Positions 16,893 to 26,573 of a DNA stretch of 64,000 bases are shown here, one piece after another. Within the stretch, counting starts at the first letter, position 1, and each line of letters begins with the position of its first letter. The stretch comes from Bacteroidota bacterium. GTDB taxonomy: Bacteria > Bacteroidota > Bacteroidia > B-17B0 > Aurantibacillaceae. Position numbers and translations under genes: made by a program. The stretch lies in contig JABDDQ010000002.1 in assembly GCA_013287545.1 (NCBI GenBank), positions 1-64,000 on the forward strand, written 5' to 3'. The notes under the pieces are model-generated. The model did not search any database and was not told the DNA's origin. It saw only the letters and a list, made by a program, of their open reading frames with translations.

Positions 16893-17390
16893 ATGATTTT
16901 ATCTATTATAGTTGCCGTTGCTGAAAATGATGTAATTGGTAAAGACAATACATTAATTTGGAACTTACCTGCCGACATGAAGTTTTTTAAAGAAAAAACC
17001 AAAGGTCACGTTATAATTACCGGCAGAAAAAATTACGAATCAATTCCTGAAAAATTCAGACCCTTACCCGATAGAACGAATATTGTAATTACACGCCAAA
17101 CAGATTACAAAGCACCGGGGGCTATTGTGGTTGCTTCTATCGAAGCTGCTATACAATATGTAAAACAACATCATGCTAATGAGGAAGTTTTTATTATTGG
17201 CGGGGCAGAAATCTACAAGCAAACAATTAATCTTTGTGATAAAATTTATTTAACCCGTATACACCATAGTTTTGAAGGCGATGCCTTTTTCCCTGAATTA
17301 ACTACCGATTGGAAATTGGTTCATCAAGAAAATATTTCTGCTGATGAAAAAAACAAATATCCTTTTACTTTCCAAATCTGGCAACGTTAA
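16893..17390 (+). CDS. folA: Dihydrofolate reductase
   Basis: FolA reduces dihydrofolate to tetrahydrofolate with NADPH. The 165 residues carry the usual landmarks: IIVAVAENDVIGKDNTLIWNLPADMKFFK (substrate loop with the acidic residue), HVIITGRKNYESIP, RTNIVITRQ and FIIGGAEIYKQ (NADPH site), ending LTRIHHSFEGDAFFPEL. It probably shares a transcript with ribBA, 24 bases upstream; both use or make pterin-related products from GTP-derived pathways. Confidence 0.96.
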   Translation: MILSIIVAVAENDVIGKDNTLIWNLPADMKFFKEKTKGHVIITGRKNYESIPEKFRPLPDRTNIVITRQTDYKAPGAIVVASIEAAIQYVKQHHANEEVFIIGGAEIYKQTINLCDKIYLTRIHHSFEGDAFFPELTTDWKLVHQENISADEKNKYPFTFQIWQR

Positions 17391-17443
17391 GTCATTGTAA
17401 CTACGGGCTTTTTGGCTTAATAATTGCTTATAACTTGTTAGTC

Positions 17444-17451
17444 TAAATTTG
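17444..17451 (+). promoter_or_regulatory. Candidate -7 box (TAAATTTG) for thiolase
   Basis: TAAATTTG matches the -7 consensus 55 bases before the thiolase ATG; a TTG lies 17 bases further upstream, slightly short of the usual spacing. Confidence 0.4.
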
Positions 17452-17506
17452 TTTTGTTAATTAACCCAAATGGTTAATTTGGCAGCCGCAAATAAAAAAT
17501 AAAATC

Positions 17507-18682
17507 ATGAAAGAAGTATATATCGTATCAGCCGTAAGAACACCAATTGGTTCGTTTAACGGTGCATTATCAAGTGTATCAGCCACTAAATTAGGCGCAG
17601 CAGCTATAAAAGGCGCTTTAGACAAGATAAAACTTAGCCCAGGCGAAGTACAACAAGCTTATATGGGTTGTGTTTTACAAGGTAATTTAGGTCAGGCACC
17701 TGCCCGTCAGGCAGCCAAATTTGCAGGTTTACCAAACGAAACTCAGTGTACTACTATTAACAAAGTTTGTGCATCGGGCTTAAAATCAGTTGTAATAGGT
17801 GCTCAAAACATTATGTTAGGAGATGCTGATGTAGTTGTTGCAGGTGGAATGGAAAACATGAGTGCTACACCTTATTATTTAGACCAAGCCCGCACAGGTT
17901 ACCGTTTAGGTAACGGTACTGTTATTGATGGTGTAGTAAAAGATGGTTTAACAGATGTGTATCATCAAAACCACATGGGTAATTCGGCAGAACTTTGCGC
18001 TAAAGAATATAATATTACAAGAGAAGCACAAGATGCTTATGCTATCGAATCATATACACGTGCTGCCAAAGCATGGAAAGCAGGCAATTTTACTGAAGAG
18101 GTTGTACCTGTTACTGTAAGTTCTAAAAAAGGAGATATCGTTGTAAGCGAAGATGAGGAATACAAACAAGTAAACTTCGAAAAAATACCGCAACTAAAAC
18201 CTGTATTTGATAAAGCAGGTACCGTTACTGCAGCTAATGCGTCAACATTAAATGATGGTGCTGCTGCTTTAATTTTAATGAGTAAAGAAAAAGCTGAAAA
18301 ATTAGGTTTAAAACCTTTAGCAAAAATTATTGGTTATGCCGATGCTGAACAAGCACCTGAGTGGTTTACTACTACTCCATCTAAAGCTATACCGGCTGCT
18401 GTGCAAAAAGCAGGTTTAAAAATGAGCGATATTCAGTATTTCGAAATTAACGAAGCATTTTCCGTAGTGTCTATTGCTAATAACCAGTTAATGAATTTAG
18501 ACCCTGCTAAAGTAAACATTAACGGTGGCGCCGTTGCAATTGGGCACCCTTTAGGATGTTCTGGTGCTCGTATTTTGGTTACTTTACTTAATGTATTAAA
18601 ACAACAAAATGCACGTTATGGTGCGGCAGGTATCTGTAATGGCGGCGGCGGCGGAAGTGCTTTAGTTATTGAAAGATTATAA
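17507..18682 (+). CDS. Acetyl-CoA C-acetyltransferase (thiolase)
   Basis: The 391-residue enzyme condenses or cleaves acetoacetyl-CoA. The catalytic residues are visible: nucleophile Cys88 in NKVCASGLKS, His347 in GHPLGCSGAR and Cys377 in ICNGGGGGSALV. Length and motifs fit the biosynthetic/degradative acetoacetyl-CoA thiolase group (AtoB/PhaA). No other beta-oxidation or polyhydroxybutyrate gene is adjacent, so a role in amino-acid or ketone-body catabolism is one option (fumarylacetoacetase nearby releases acetoacetate), but that link is inference. Confidence 0.94.
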   Translation: MKEVYIVSAVRTPIGSFNGALSSVSATKLGAAAIKGALDKIKLSPGEVQQAYMGCVLQGNLGQAPARQAAKFAGLPNETQCTTINKVCASGLKSVVIGAQNIMLGDADVVVAGGMENMSATPYYLDQARTGYRLGNGTVIDGVVKDGLTDVYHQNHMGNSAELCAKEYNITREAQDAYAIESYTRAAKAWKAGNFTEEVVPVTVSSKKGDIVVSEDEEYKQVNFEKIPQLKPVFDKAGTVTAANASTLNDGAAALILMSKEKAEKLGLKPLAKIIGYADAEQAPEWFTTTPSKAIPAAVQKAGLKMSDIQYFEINEAFSVVSIANNQLMNLDPAKVNINGGAVAIGHPLGCSGARILVTLLNVLKQQNARYGAAGICNGGGGGSALVIERL

Positions 18683-18742
18683 AGTTATCAGTTAAGGGTA
18701 AGAGCTTTATAAACTCTTATTCTTAATTTTTGAATTAATATT

Positions 18743-19525
18743 ATGTTCGGAATTTGTAACCAAAGTATAGTGCCTTGCCGAAGTGAAGCTGCTCATCGCA
18801 GCGAAATGGTTACGCAGCTTTTATTTGGAGAACATTTTACCATACTTGAAGAAACCGAAGAATGGGTGCATATACTTACTGCTTACGATAATTATGATTG
18901 TTGGATAAGCAATAAGCAGTATCTGCCTATAAAAGAAGAAACATTTAAAAAACTGCAAAGCCAGCTACAACCTATGTGTGCTGAACCTATGCAGCTTATA
19001 CAAGATAAAAATACCAGTAGTTTTTTTCCTATTGTTGCCGGAAGCACCCTCCCATTCCTAACCAAAAATTCTATTCAAGTAGAAAACTACACCTACGAAT
19101 TTTCGGGCGAGTATATTTTGCCAGATGAAAAAAAAATAACACGTGCCAAAATAGTTTCTACCGGGTTTAATTATTTAAATAGTCCCTACTTATGGGGTGG
19201 AAGAAGTTTTTTCGGAATAGATTGTTCTGGCTTTACTCAAATTACCTTTAAACTAAATGGATTTAAATTGCCTCGAGATGCTTCTCAGCAAGCACTTTTA
19301 GGCACTCCTTTATCTTTTGTCGAAGAAGCACAAGCGGGTGATTTAGCTTTTTTTGATAATGAAGAAGGCAAAATAATTCACGTAGGCATTATATTGGATG
19401 ATAATAAAGTTATCCACGCATCGGGTAAAGTACGCGTGGATAAATTAGACCATTACGGCATTTTTAATGTAGATACTAAAAGATACTCGCATCACCTGCG
19501 GGTAATTAAAAAAGTATTGACTTAA
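18743..19525 (+). CDS. NlpC/P60 (C40) peptidase with N-terminal SH3-like domains
   Basis: This 260-residue protein is a probable peptidoglycan endopeptidase acting on gamma-D-Glu-diamino acid bonds. The N-terminal half looks like bacterial SH3 repeats (GICNQSIVPCRSEAAHRSEMVTQ start; a tryptophan-rich WVHILTAYDNYDCWI strand). The C-terminal NlpC/P60 domain has Cys161 in GIDCSGFTQ, His213 in IIHVGIIL and His225 in KVIHASG. No clear signal peptide is seen, as in several YkfC-like cell-wall-peptide recycling enzymes, so a cytoplasmic role in muropeptide recycling is possible. Confidence 0.9.
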   Translation: MFGICNQSIVPCRSEAAHRSEMVTQLLFGEHFTILEETEEWVHILTAYDNYDCWISNKQYLPIKEETFKKLQSQLQPMCAEPMQLIQDKNTSSFFPIVAGSTLPFLTKNSIQVENYTYEFSGEYILPDEKKITRAKIVSTGFNYLNSPYLWGGRSFFGIDCSGFTQITFKLNGFKLPRDASQQALLGTPLSFVEEAQAGDLAFFDNEEGKIIHVGIILDDNKVIHASGKVRVDKLDHYGIFNVDTKRYSHHLRVIKKVLT

Positions 19526-19551
19526 TCAATCACTAATTAAGTGATTGATTA
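19523..19551. terminator. Hairpin at convergent gene ends
   Basis: TAATCAATCACT and AGTGATTGATTA form a perfect 12-bp stem with an AATTA loop. It spans the C40 peptidase stop codon and the last codons of the convergent nitroreductase gene. No good T-run follows in either direction, so its efficiency as an intrinsic terminator is uncertain. Confidence 0.5.
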
Positions 19552-20180
19552 GTAATTTCAATAAAAAGTTTTTCTTTTGCTCTACGAACTTTTTTAGCTT
19601 TCACTAAATAATCGTTTGCTTCATCTCTATATCCTAAAGGTAATAGTGATATGCTTTGTAAACCTCTTTCTTTTAATTTTAAAAGTTCATCTAAAGCAGG
19701 CGCATTAAAGCCTTCCATGGGTGTACTATCAACTCCTTCGGCAGCAGCAGCCACTAAGGCAAAACCTAATGCAATATATGTTTGACGAGCAGCCCAATTT
19801 AAATTCTGTTCAACAGAACGAGACATAATTCCATTCATATAATTACCTTTAAATGCCGCCAATGATTCTAAGGTAACGCCACGTTGTTCAACTATATCAG
19901 CTAAATAGTCATCCATGTGTTTTTCAGTCATAGAGTTCCAAGCTGCGAAAACTAATAAATGAGAGCATTCTACCATTTGAGGTTGCTTACAAGCATTTTC
20001 GTGTATTTTTTTAAGCAGTGCTTCATCCTTAATAACTATAATGTTATAAGGTTGTAAACCCATTGAAGATGCCGCTAAACGAGTGGCTTCTAAAATATTA
20101 TTCACTTTAACTTCATCTACTTTTTTACCATTCATGCGTTTCGCCGCATAGCGCCAGTTAAGTTTTTGTAATAATTCCAT
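19533..20180 (-). CDS. Nitroreductase-family NAD(P)H-dependent oxidoreductase
   Basis: The 215-residue protein has the FMN-dependent nitroreductase fold: WRYAAKRMNGKKV at the N-terminus (FMN phosphate site), LAASSMGLQPYNIIVIKD, then ARQTYIALGFALVAAAAEGVDSTPMEGF and LLPLGYRDEAND. This pattern resembles NfsB-like enzymes that reduce quinones or nitro compounds. Its substrate is unknown. It begins 32 bases after fumarylacetoacetase on the same strand and may be cotranscribed. Its 3' end carries half of the hairpin shared with the convergent peptidase gene. Confidence 0.9.
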   Translation of the reverse strand: MELLQKLNWRYAAKRMNGKKVDEVKVNNILEATRLAASSMGLQPYNIIVIKDEALLKKIHENACKQPQMVECSHLLVFAAWNSMTEKHMDDYLADIVEQRGVTLESLAAFKGNYMNGIMSRSVEQNLNWAARQTYIALGFALVAAAAEGVDSTPMEGFNAPALDELLKLKERGLQSISLLPLGYRDEANDYLVKAKKVRRAKEKLFIEITNQSLN

Positions 20181-20212
20181 TTTTTAATAAGTTAAGTTTA
20201 ATTGAGTTTTTA

Positions 20213-21481
20213 TTAAGTAGCCGATAATAATTTTGCTTTACACTCGCCAAAACCAACACGTACATTATTTTTTTGGCAATAACCTTTCATTATAACAGTA
20301 TCGTTATCGTTAATAAATTTACGTTCGCTGCCATCTTTCATTTTTATAGGGTTTGCTCCGCGCCAGGTAAGTTCTAACATAGAACCAAACTGATGTTTCT
20401 CAGGTCCGCTAATAGTACCCGATGCCATCATATCGCCCACATTAACGTTACAACCATTTACCGTATGGTGCGTTAATTGTTGCTCGGCTGTCCAGTACAT
20501 ATATTTGTAATTGCTTTCCGAAACAGTAGTAGCTTCCGAATTTTCAGGCTGAATTAAAACTTCTAAGTTTATGTCTATATTTTTATTTCCGGTGTACTCT
20601 AAATACGGAAGCACTTTAGGTTCTTGTTTGTAACCTGCTACTCTAAAAGGTTCTAAGGCATCAAGTGTAACAATCCAAGGCGACATGGTTGATGCAAAGT
20701 TTTTGGCTAAAAAAGGCCCTAATGGCACATACTCCCAAGTTTGTATATCGCGGGCCGACCAATCATTAAACAACACCATGCCAAAAATATAATCATCAGC
20801 TTTTTCGGTAGAAATGGTTTCACCCATTTGTGTTTGTTTACCAATTATAAACGCAGTTTCTAATTCAAAATCTAATAATTTACAAGGGCCAAAAACGGGA
20901 GGTGCATCGTTTGGTTTCATTTGTCCTTTCGGTCGATGAAAACTATGCCCAGAAACACATATAGAGGAAGCCCTGCCATGATAACCTACCGGTAAATGTT
21001 TCCAGTTAGGGAGTAAAGCGTTTTCCGGATCGCGAAACATTTTACCTACGTTAGTTGCATGATCTATGCTCGAATAAAAATCGGTATAATCACCAATGCG
21101 CACCGGCATTAGCATTTGTACAGCGCTTTGCTTTTTAAATATTTGGTCTTTATTAGGCGAGTTTTGCAATTCAGTATTAGTGTTACTTAAAAGTTCAGAA
21201 ACTCTATCTCTCAGTTTACGGGTAACCTCTTTACCTAAAGCAATAAATTCGTTTAAATATTGGTTAGCAAAAATATTTTCAGGCAAACTTAACCCTTTAA
21301 AGTAATGTAAATGGTGCACCATGTGCAAATCCATTATTTGCTCACCAATGGCTATGCAAGCATGGTGCGTAACCTGTTTATCTGAATAAACTCCAAAAGG
21401 CAGGTTTTGAATAGAAAAATCAGAATCAGGTTTTATATCTATCCACGATTTTAACGCAGGGTTGTTAGCTTTTATTTCCAT
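20213..21481 (-). CDS. fahA: Fumarylacetoacetase
   Basis: This enzyme hydrolyses fumarylacetoacetate to fumarate and acetoacetate in the last step of tyrosine degradation. The 422 residues show family motifs DYTDFYSSIDHATNVGKMFRD (metal and substrate site), PVGYHGRASSICVSG, KLLDFELETAFIIGK, NDWSARDIQTWEYVPLGPF and MASGTISGPE. Its presence implies aerobic tyrosine catabolism, although homogentisate dioxygenase is not in this window. The gene is divergent from dacB across a 52-base gap; no clear promoter consensus is seen there. Confidence 0.95.
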   Translation of the reverse strand: MEIKANNPALKSWIDIKPDSDFSIQNLPFGVYSDKQVTHHACIAIGEQIMDLHMVHHLHYFKGLSLPENIFANQYLNEFIALGKEVTRKLRDRVSELLSNTNTELQNSPNKDQIFKKQSAVQMLMPVRIGDYTDFYSSIDHATNVGKMFRDPENALLPNWKHLPVGYHGRASSICVSGHSFHRPKGQMKPNDAPPVFGPCKLLDFELETAFIIGKQTQMGETISTEKADDYIFGMVLFNDWSARDIQTWEYVPLGPFLAKNFASTMSPWIVTLDALEPFRVAGYKQEPKVLPYLEYTGNKNIDINLEVLIQPENSEATTVSESNYKYMYWTAEQQLTHHTVNGCNVNVGDMMASGTISGPEKHQFGSMLELTWRGANPIKMKDGSERKFINDNDTVIMKGYCQKNNVRVGFGECKAKLLSAT

Positions 21482-21533
21482 ATAAATTATTCCGGTAATA
21501 TAATGTGGTAAATTTAATCACTCGTACAAGACC

Positions 21534-23000
21534 ATGAAAATTAAATTATACTTTTTATTCAGCTTATTTTTTATTGCCCAAATAGCATTTTCACAACAAA
21601 CAGTAAACGAACTCATTAGCGAATTAAAAAAAGATAATGAGCTACAAAATGCATCTATAAGTTTATGTGTGGTTGATGCTCAAACAGGTTTACAAGTATG
21701 CGAGTATAACAGTAAACTTAGCCTAACACCTGCAAGTACTATGAAAATTATTACAACCAGCGCAGCACTACAATTATTAGGAAAAGACTTTAAGTACGAA
21801 ACCTTATTACAATATTCTGGCACATTTGATAAAGCAAGTGGCATTATAAATGGCGATTTATATATTAAAGGAAGCGGAGACCCGTCACTAAATTCAGAAT
21901 ATTTTAGAAAACCGGAAGACACTTTCTATGTAGCTAATAAATGGGCCGCTGTTCTTAAAGAAAAAGGGGTAAAAAAAATTACAGGTCAGTTAGTTATGGA
22001 TGTTAGTTGTTTTGAAGAAGACATTCCCACTAATTGGGTGTGGGGCGATATGGGTAACTATTTTGGCGCCGGACCCAGTGGCTTATCATATAATGATAAT
22101 AAGTTTTACATTGTTTATAAACCTGCTGCCAAAAATGGCGATAGTATGGTAATTAGTAAACTTGTTCCGCAAATAGACAATATCACCATTAGCAACTATG
22201 TAAAAGCAGGCGGTACCGAAGATAATGCTATGGTGTACAGAGCACCTTTTGGCACAGATATAAAAATCAGCGGCACCCTGCCTGTAAGCACAAAACCACT
22301 TTCTATTGAAGGCTCTTTACCCTACCCCGAACAACTTTTAGCTAAACATTTACAAAAGGCTTTTGCGACTCAAAATATTGAATTAGGCAATAAAACCGTT
22401 TTAAAAATTACAGCTTACACTAAAAAGCAATATACTAAACCGCTTACTACACTTTACACCTATAAATCTCCTTCGCTCGAAAAAATAATTTTCTTTACCA
22501 ACCTGCATAGCAATAACCAATATGCCGAAAGCATTTTCAGAACAATGGCTTTAAAAAGTAAAGGAGGTTTTGGCAGCACAGCGCAAGGCATACAAACTAT
22601 AATCAATCACTTAAAAACAAAAGGATTTGATACTAATGGTTTATTTATTAATGATGGTAACGGGCTATCTCGTAGTAATGCTGTAACAGCCGAACACCTT
22701 ACCAAAATATTGTATATGATGTGTAGTGATAGTATTACCAAACTGCCTTTTCAAACTTCATTACCGGTTGCGGGTGTTAGTGGCTCTTTAAGAAATTTAG
22801 GAAAAGGTACTGTTTTAGAAAATAATTTAAAAGCCAAAAGTGGCTACATTACCCGTGTACGTTCCTATGCTGGTTATATGAAAACAAAAAGCGGAAAAGA
22901 AATTTGCCTTAGCCTTATTATAAATAACTTTAACGGAACACCTACCGATACCAAAAAGAAAATGGAACAGATTTTCCTTAAAATATACGAGAATTATTAA
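21534..23000 (+). CDS. dacB: D-alanyl-D-alanine carboxypeptidase/endopeptidase (PBP4 type)
   Basis: This 488-residue periplasmic peptidase trims or cleaves peptidoglycan cross-links. It has a signal peptide (LYFLFSLFFIAQIAFSQQ) and the three penicillin-binding motifs: SxxK at Ser68-Lys71 (TPASTMKIIT), SxN in LHSNNQYAES, and KSG in KAKSGYITRVRSYAGY. The insertion between SxxK and SxN is typical of class C PBP4/DacB proteins (WVWGDMGNYFGAGPSGLSYNDN). It stands alone between divergent fahA and purL. Confidence 0.94.
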   Translation: MKIKLYFLFSLFFIAQIAFSQQTVNELISELKKDNELQNASISLCVVDAQTGLQVCEYNSKLSLTPASTMKIITTSAALQLLGKDFKYETLLQYSGTFDKASGIINGDLYIKGSGDPSLNSEYFRKPEDTFYVANKWAAVLKEKGVKKITGQLVMDVSCFEEDIPTNWVWGDMGNYFGAGPSGLSYNDNKFYIVYKPAAKNGDSMVISKLVPQIDNITISNYVKAGGTEDNAMVYRAPFGTDIKISGTLPVSTKPLSIEGSLPYPEQLLAKHLQKAFATQNIELGNKTVLKITAYTKKQYTKPLTTLYTYKSPSLEKIIFFTNLHSNNQYAESIFRTMALKSKGGFGSTAQGIQTIINHLKTKGFDTNGLFINDGNGLSRSNAVTAEHLTKILYMMCSDSITKLPFQTSLPVAGVSGSLRNLGKGTVLENNLKAKSGYITRVRSYAGYMKTKSGKEICLSLIINNFNGTPTDTKKKMEQIFLKIYENY

Positions 23001-23034
23001 GTGTAAAGCTTTATTTTTTGTTCAAAACCTACCT

Positions 23035-23064
23035 TTTGTATCCTCGTAAAATGTCTTATTTTCG
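23035..23064 (+). promoter_or_regulatory. Promoter of purL (TTTG-N18-TATTTTCG)
   Basis: TTTG at 23035-23038 and TATTTTCG at 23057-23064 are separated by 18 bases, close to the Bacteroidota consensus with C for T at the seventh -7 position. The purL ATG lies 18 bases downstream. Confidence 0.6.
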
Positions 23065-23082
23065 GGCAAAATATCAAACCTC

Positions 23083-25314
23083 ATGCATAACACACAACAA
23101 GAAGCCCTACCAACTGTAGATACAGCTAAAAAATTAGGGCTTCTGCCTGAAGAATTCGAAAAAATAAAAGAAATATTAGGCCGCACACCCAACTTTACTG
23201 AGTTATCTATCTATTCAGTTATGTGGAGCGAACATTGTTCATATAAAAACTCTATTACCTGGTTAAAAACCCTTCCAAAAGATGGTCCGCATATGCTGGC
23301 AAAAGCCGGAGAAGAAAATGCTGGCTTGGTTGATATTGGAGGTGGCTTAAGCTGTGCTTTTAAAATAGAATCTCATAATCACCCAAGTGCTATTGAGCCT
23401 TATCAAGGAGCTGCAACAGGTGTGGGTGGCATTAATCGCGATATTTTTACTATGGGGGCCCGCCCGATTGCACAATTAAATTCGCTTCGTTTTGGTGATA
23501 TAAACTCGCCAAAAACACAGTGGATTATGAAAGGAGTTGTAAAAGGCATTGGCAATTATGGTAACGCATTTGGTATACCAACAGTTGGTGGCGAAGTGTT
23601 TTTTGATGAATGCTATAATACAAACCCATTGGTAAATGCTATGAGTGTTGGTATAGTAAAAGCTGGAGAAACTGTTTCAGCTACATCTTATGGTGCCGGA
23701 AACCCTGTATTTATTGTGGGTTCTGCCACCGGTAAAGATGGCATACATGGTGCAACTTTTGCCAGTACCGATATTACAGAAAATAGTGCTGATGATTTAC
23801 CTGCGGTACAAGTGGGCGATCCTTTTCAAGAGAAATTATTATTAGAAGCATCGTTAGAAGTTATAAAAACGGGTGCCGTTATTGGAATGCAAGATATGGG
23901 TGCGGCAGGAATAACCTGCTCTACTTCTGAAATGAGTGCTAAAGGTGAGCATGGCATGGATGTGTGGTTACACAAAGTACCAACACGTCAACAGGGCATG
24001 AAACCTTTTGAAATTTTATTGTCAGAATCGCAAGAGCGTATGCTTATTGTAGTAGAGAAAGGAAAAGAAGATGCCATTAAAAAAGTATTTGAAAAATGGG
24101 ATTTAAACTGCGAACAAATTGGTGTTGTTACCAAAGGTGGCAGATTAAAATACTATATGTATGAAGATTTAGTTGCCGATGTACCTGCCGAAACGCTTGT
24201 ACTTGGCGGCGGAGCTCCGGTTTATAAAAGAGAATATAAAGAGCCCGCTTATTACGCGGAATCTAAAAAATTTAAAATAGAAGATGTAAAAGAGCCTACC
24301 GATTACAAACAGGCGATGATTCATCTTATTTCTCATCCAAACATAGCATCAAAACGTTGGGTTTATAACCAGTACGACAGCATGGTTGGTACGGTTAACC
24401 AAAGCACAAATAACCCAAGTGATGCTGCTATTGTAAACATTAAAGAAACCACAAAAGCATTAGCGTTGTCGGTTGATTGTAACAGCCGTTATGTTAATGC
24501 CGACCCTGAAGTTGGTTGTGCCATTGCGGTAAGCGAAGCATCTCGTAACATTGTTTGCAGCGGTGGTGAAGCCAGTGCAGTTACCAATTGCTTAAATTTT
24601 GGTAACCCTTATAATCCTGAAGTTTACTGGCAGTTTGTTAGCTCTATTAAAGGCATGAGTGCTGCTTGTTTAAAATTTCAAACCCCGGTTACTGGTGGTA
24701 ACGTAAGTTTTTATAACCAATCTTCGTTTGAAGGCCCTGTATTTCCAACGCCAACTATTGGCATGTTAGGCCTATTGCAAGATAAATCAACTCAAACATC
24801 GTTAAGTTTTAAAACCGAAGGCGATTGTATTTATATCATTGGCGAGTGTAAAAATGATATTTCTTCTTCAGAATATGTTTACTCGTATCACAAAATAAAA
24901 AACACTCCTGCACCCTATTTCAATTTAGATGAAGAGTTTGATATACAACATGCAGTAAAAACGGTTATCAAACATAAATTAATTGAAAGCGCACACGATT
25001 GTTCTGATGGAGGGTTGTTCGTTTGCCTTGCAGAAAGTGCTTTTCAGCGCGATTTAGGTTTTGATATTGCTACCGATAAAAACATACGTAAAGATGCCTT
25101 TTTGTTTGGCGAAGCACAAGGGCGTGTAGTTGTTACCGTTAAAAAAGATAATGAAATTGCTTTAGTTGATGAGCTAAAGAAACTGAATGTAAAATTCAGT
25201 AAACTTGGTTTTACAAAAGGTAACGAAGTTAAAATAGATGGGCAATCTTTTGGTTCAATTAGCGAGTTTAAAAATTTATACGACACTTCTATCGAGAAAA
25301 TAGTAGGAGCATAA
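23083..25314 (+). CDS. purL: Phosphoribosylformylglycinamidine synthase, small PurL subunit
   Basis: PurL uses ATP and ammonia to convert FGAR to FGAM in purine synthesis. The 743-residue length marks the small form that works with separate PurQ and PurS. Motifs: [95 protein letters not shown] and [15 protein letters not shown]. The stop TAA is followed immediately by the ATG of a TPR gene, so the purine gene heads an operon with type IX secretion-related genes. Confidence 0.96.
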   Translation: MHNTQQEALPTVDTAKKLGLLPEEFEKIKEILGRTPNFTELSIYSVMWSEHCSYKNSITWLKTLPKDGPHMLAKAGEENAGLVDIGGGLSCAFKIESHNHPSAIEPYQGAATGVGGINRDIFTMGARPIAQLNSLRFGDINSPKTQWIMKGVVKGIGNYGNAFGIPTVGGEVFFDECYNTNPLVNAMSVGIVKAGETVSATSYGAGNPVFIVGSATGKDGIHGATFASTDITENSADDLPAVQVGDPFQEKLLLEASLEVIKTGAVIGMQDMGAAGITCSTSEMSAKGEHGMDVWLHKVPTRQQGMKPFEILLSESQERMLIVVEKGKEDAIKKVFEKWDLNCEQIGVVTKGGRLKYYMYEDLVADVPAETLVLGGGAPVYKREYKEPAYYAESKKFKIEDVKEPTDYKQAMIHLISHPNIASKRWVYNQYDSMVGTVNQSTNNPSDAAIVNIKETTKALALSVDCNSRYVNADPEVGCAIAVSEASRNIVCSGGEASAVTNCLNFGNPYNPEVYWQFVSSIKGMSAACLKFQTPVTGGNVSFYNQSSFEGPVFPTPTIGMLGLLQDKSTQTSLSFKTEGDCIYIIGECKNDISSSEYVYSYHKIKNTPAPYFNLDEEFDIQHAVKTVIKHKLIESAHDCSDGGLFVCLAESAFQRDLGFDIATDKNIRKDAFLFGEAQGRVVVTVKKDNEIALVDELKKLNVKFSKLGFTKGNEVKIDGQSFGSISEFKNLYDTSIEKIVGA

Positions 25315-26019
25315 ATGAAGTATGTTTTACATATTTTATTCATTCTACACGTTTGCATATGTAATTCACAAACTGCTCATAGCCTTTATTTATCTGCCTT
25401 AGCTAAAGATTCTGTTAAAGACTATTCAGGTGCTTTAAACGATTTAGATAAAGCTCTAAGCGTTGCTAAAGACAATGATTCTCTTCATATACTTCATGCA
25501 AAAATAGAAGCAGAAAGCTATAATTTTAAAGAAGCTTATGCCGAAATTAATGAGGTAATTAAACACAATAATAACTATTTCGAAGCCTATTTATTGCGCG
25601 GTATTATTAAAGCAAAATCGGGTAACTACGAAGGTGCTGTACACGATTTTACAAAAAGCCTTAAACTAAATCCCAATAGTACAAAAGCATATTATAACCG
25701 AGGTTTAGCGCACGCTTATTTAGATGAGTTTAAATTATGTGATAAAGATTTTTCGAAAGTTATCGAGTTAGATTCTACCTACACCAATATCTGGTTTCAG
25801 CGTGGCTACTGGAGAGAACTTGGAGGTGATTTACAGGGTTCTTTAGCAGACCTTACCAAAGCATCCAAGCTAAATCCAAACGACAAAGAAATTTACCTTT
25901 CGTTAGCCATTACTACATACAAGCTTCATCAAAAAGAACAAGCCTGTGTACTTTTAAATGAAGCAAAATCAAAAGGCTCTACTACCGCCGAAGAATTAAT
26001 GAATGTAATGTGTAAATGA
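25315..26019 (+). CDS. Secreted TPR protein
   Basis: The 234-residue protein has an N-terminal signal peptide (YVLHILFILHVCICNSQ) and four to five tetratricopeptide repeats, for example EAYLLRGIIKAKSGNYEGAV, KAYYNRGLAHAYLDEFKLCD and NIWFQRGYWRELGGDLQGSL. TPRs mediate protein contacts; no enzymatic domain is seen. The ATG abuts the purL stop, and the 3' end overlaps the next gene by four bases (ATGA). With the following type B T9SS cargo and PorP/SprF protein it probably forms one surface-protein module. Confidence 0.85.
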   Translation: MKYVLHILFILHVCICNSQTAHSLYLSALAKDSVKDYSGALNDLDKALSVAKDNDSLHILHAKIEAESYNFKEAYAEINEVIKHNNNYFEAYLLRGIIKAKSGNYEGAVHDFTKSLKLNPNSTKAYYNRGLAHAYLDEFKLCDKDFSKVIELDSTYTNIWFQRGYWRELGGDLQGSLADLTKASKLNPNDKEIYLSLAITTYKLHQKEQACVLLNEAKSKGSTTAEELMNVMCK

Positions 26020-26573
26020 GTTTAAAAAAATTATACATATTTATTTTTTCTATCTCAGTATGCTTAGCAAATGCTCAGCATGGTTTTATCATATCAGTAA
26101 AAATCTACGAAACTTGCTTTTTTAATTCGGTAAAAATAAAAGTAACAGGCAACACACCGCCTTATAAACTTATCTGGAGCAATGGCTCCGTAGGTGATAC
26201 CGTATCTAATTTAAACGGTGGAGATTTTTCAGTTCATATTTCTGATAACGATACAACCACACGAGATACCAGTGTATCTTTTTCACTTATTTCTCCTCCT
26301 TGCAGGGTAGGTTTTTCTAATCATTTCACCCCTAATAGCGATGGTTATAATGATACATGGGGTATATCAAACACTATTTATTATCCTGATTTTTTATTGG
26401 AAGTGTTTGACAGATCTGGGCAATTAGTTCATACACAAAGACACGAATATTTTCCGTGGGACGGAACTCAGTTTGGAATTAAATTATCAGAAGCAACTTA
26501 TTATTATATATTTTTTTACGACGAAAAAATAAAATCGCGCTACGAAAAAGGTAGTGTAACTATTGTACGATAA
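26016..26573 (+). CDS. Small secreted protein with gliding-motility type B C-terminal domain
   Basis: This 185-residue protein has a signal peptide (FIFSISVCLANAQ), a short Ig-like N-terminal part (VKVTGNTPPYKLIWSNGS pattern, cf. SprB-type repeats) and a C-terminal CHU_C/type B sorting domain: FSNHFTPNSDGYNDTWGI, VFDRSGQLVHTQ, FPWDGTQFGIKLSEATYYY. Such domains direct export by the type IX secretion system and depend on a PorP/SprF-like partner. That partner is encoded immediately downstream, with no gap. The start overlaps the TPR gene stop. It is unusually short for a type B cargo. Confidence 0.88.
   Translation: MSLKKLYIFIFSISVCLANAQHGFIISVKIYETCFFNSVKIKVTGNTPPYKLIWSNGSVGDTVSNLNGGDFSVHISDNDTTTRDTSVSFSLISPPCRVGFSNHFTPNSDGYNDTWGISNTIYYPDFLLEVFDRSGQLVHTQRHEYFPWDGTQFGIKLSEATYYYIFFYDEKIKSRYEKGSVTIVR

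Noticed and set aside
18683..18742. Terminator after thiolase (TAAGAG...CTCTTA)
   Set aside because: Six-base AT-rich stem with no strong T-run; not convincing.
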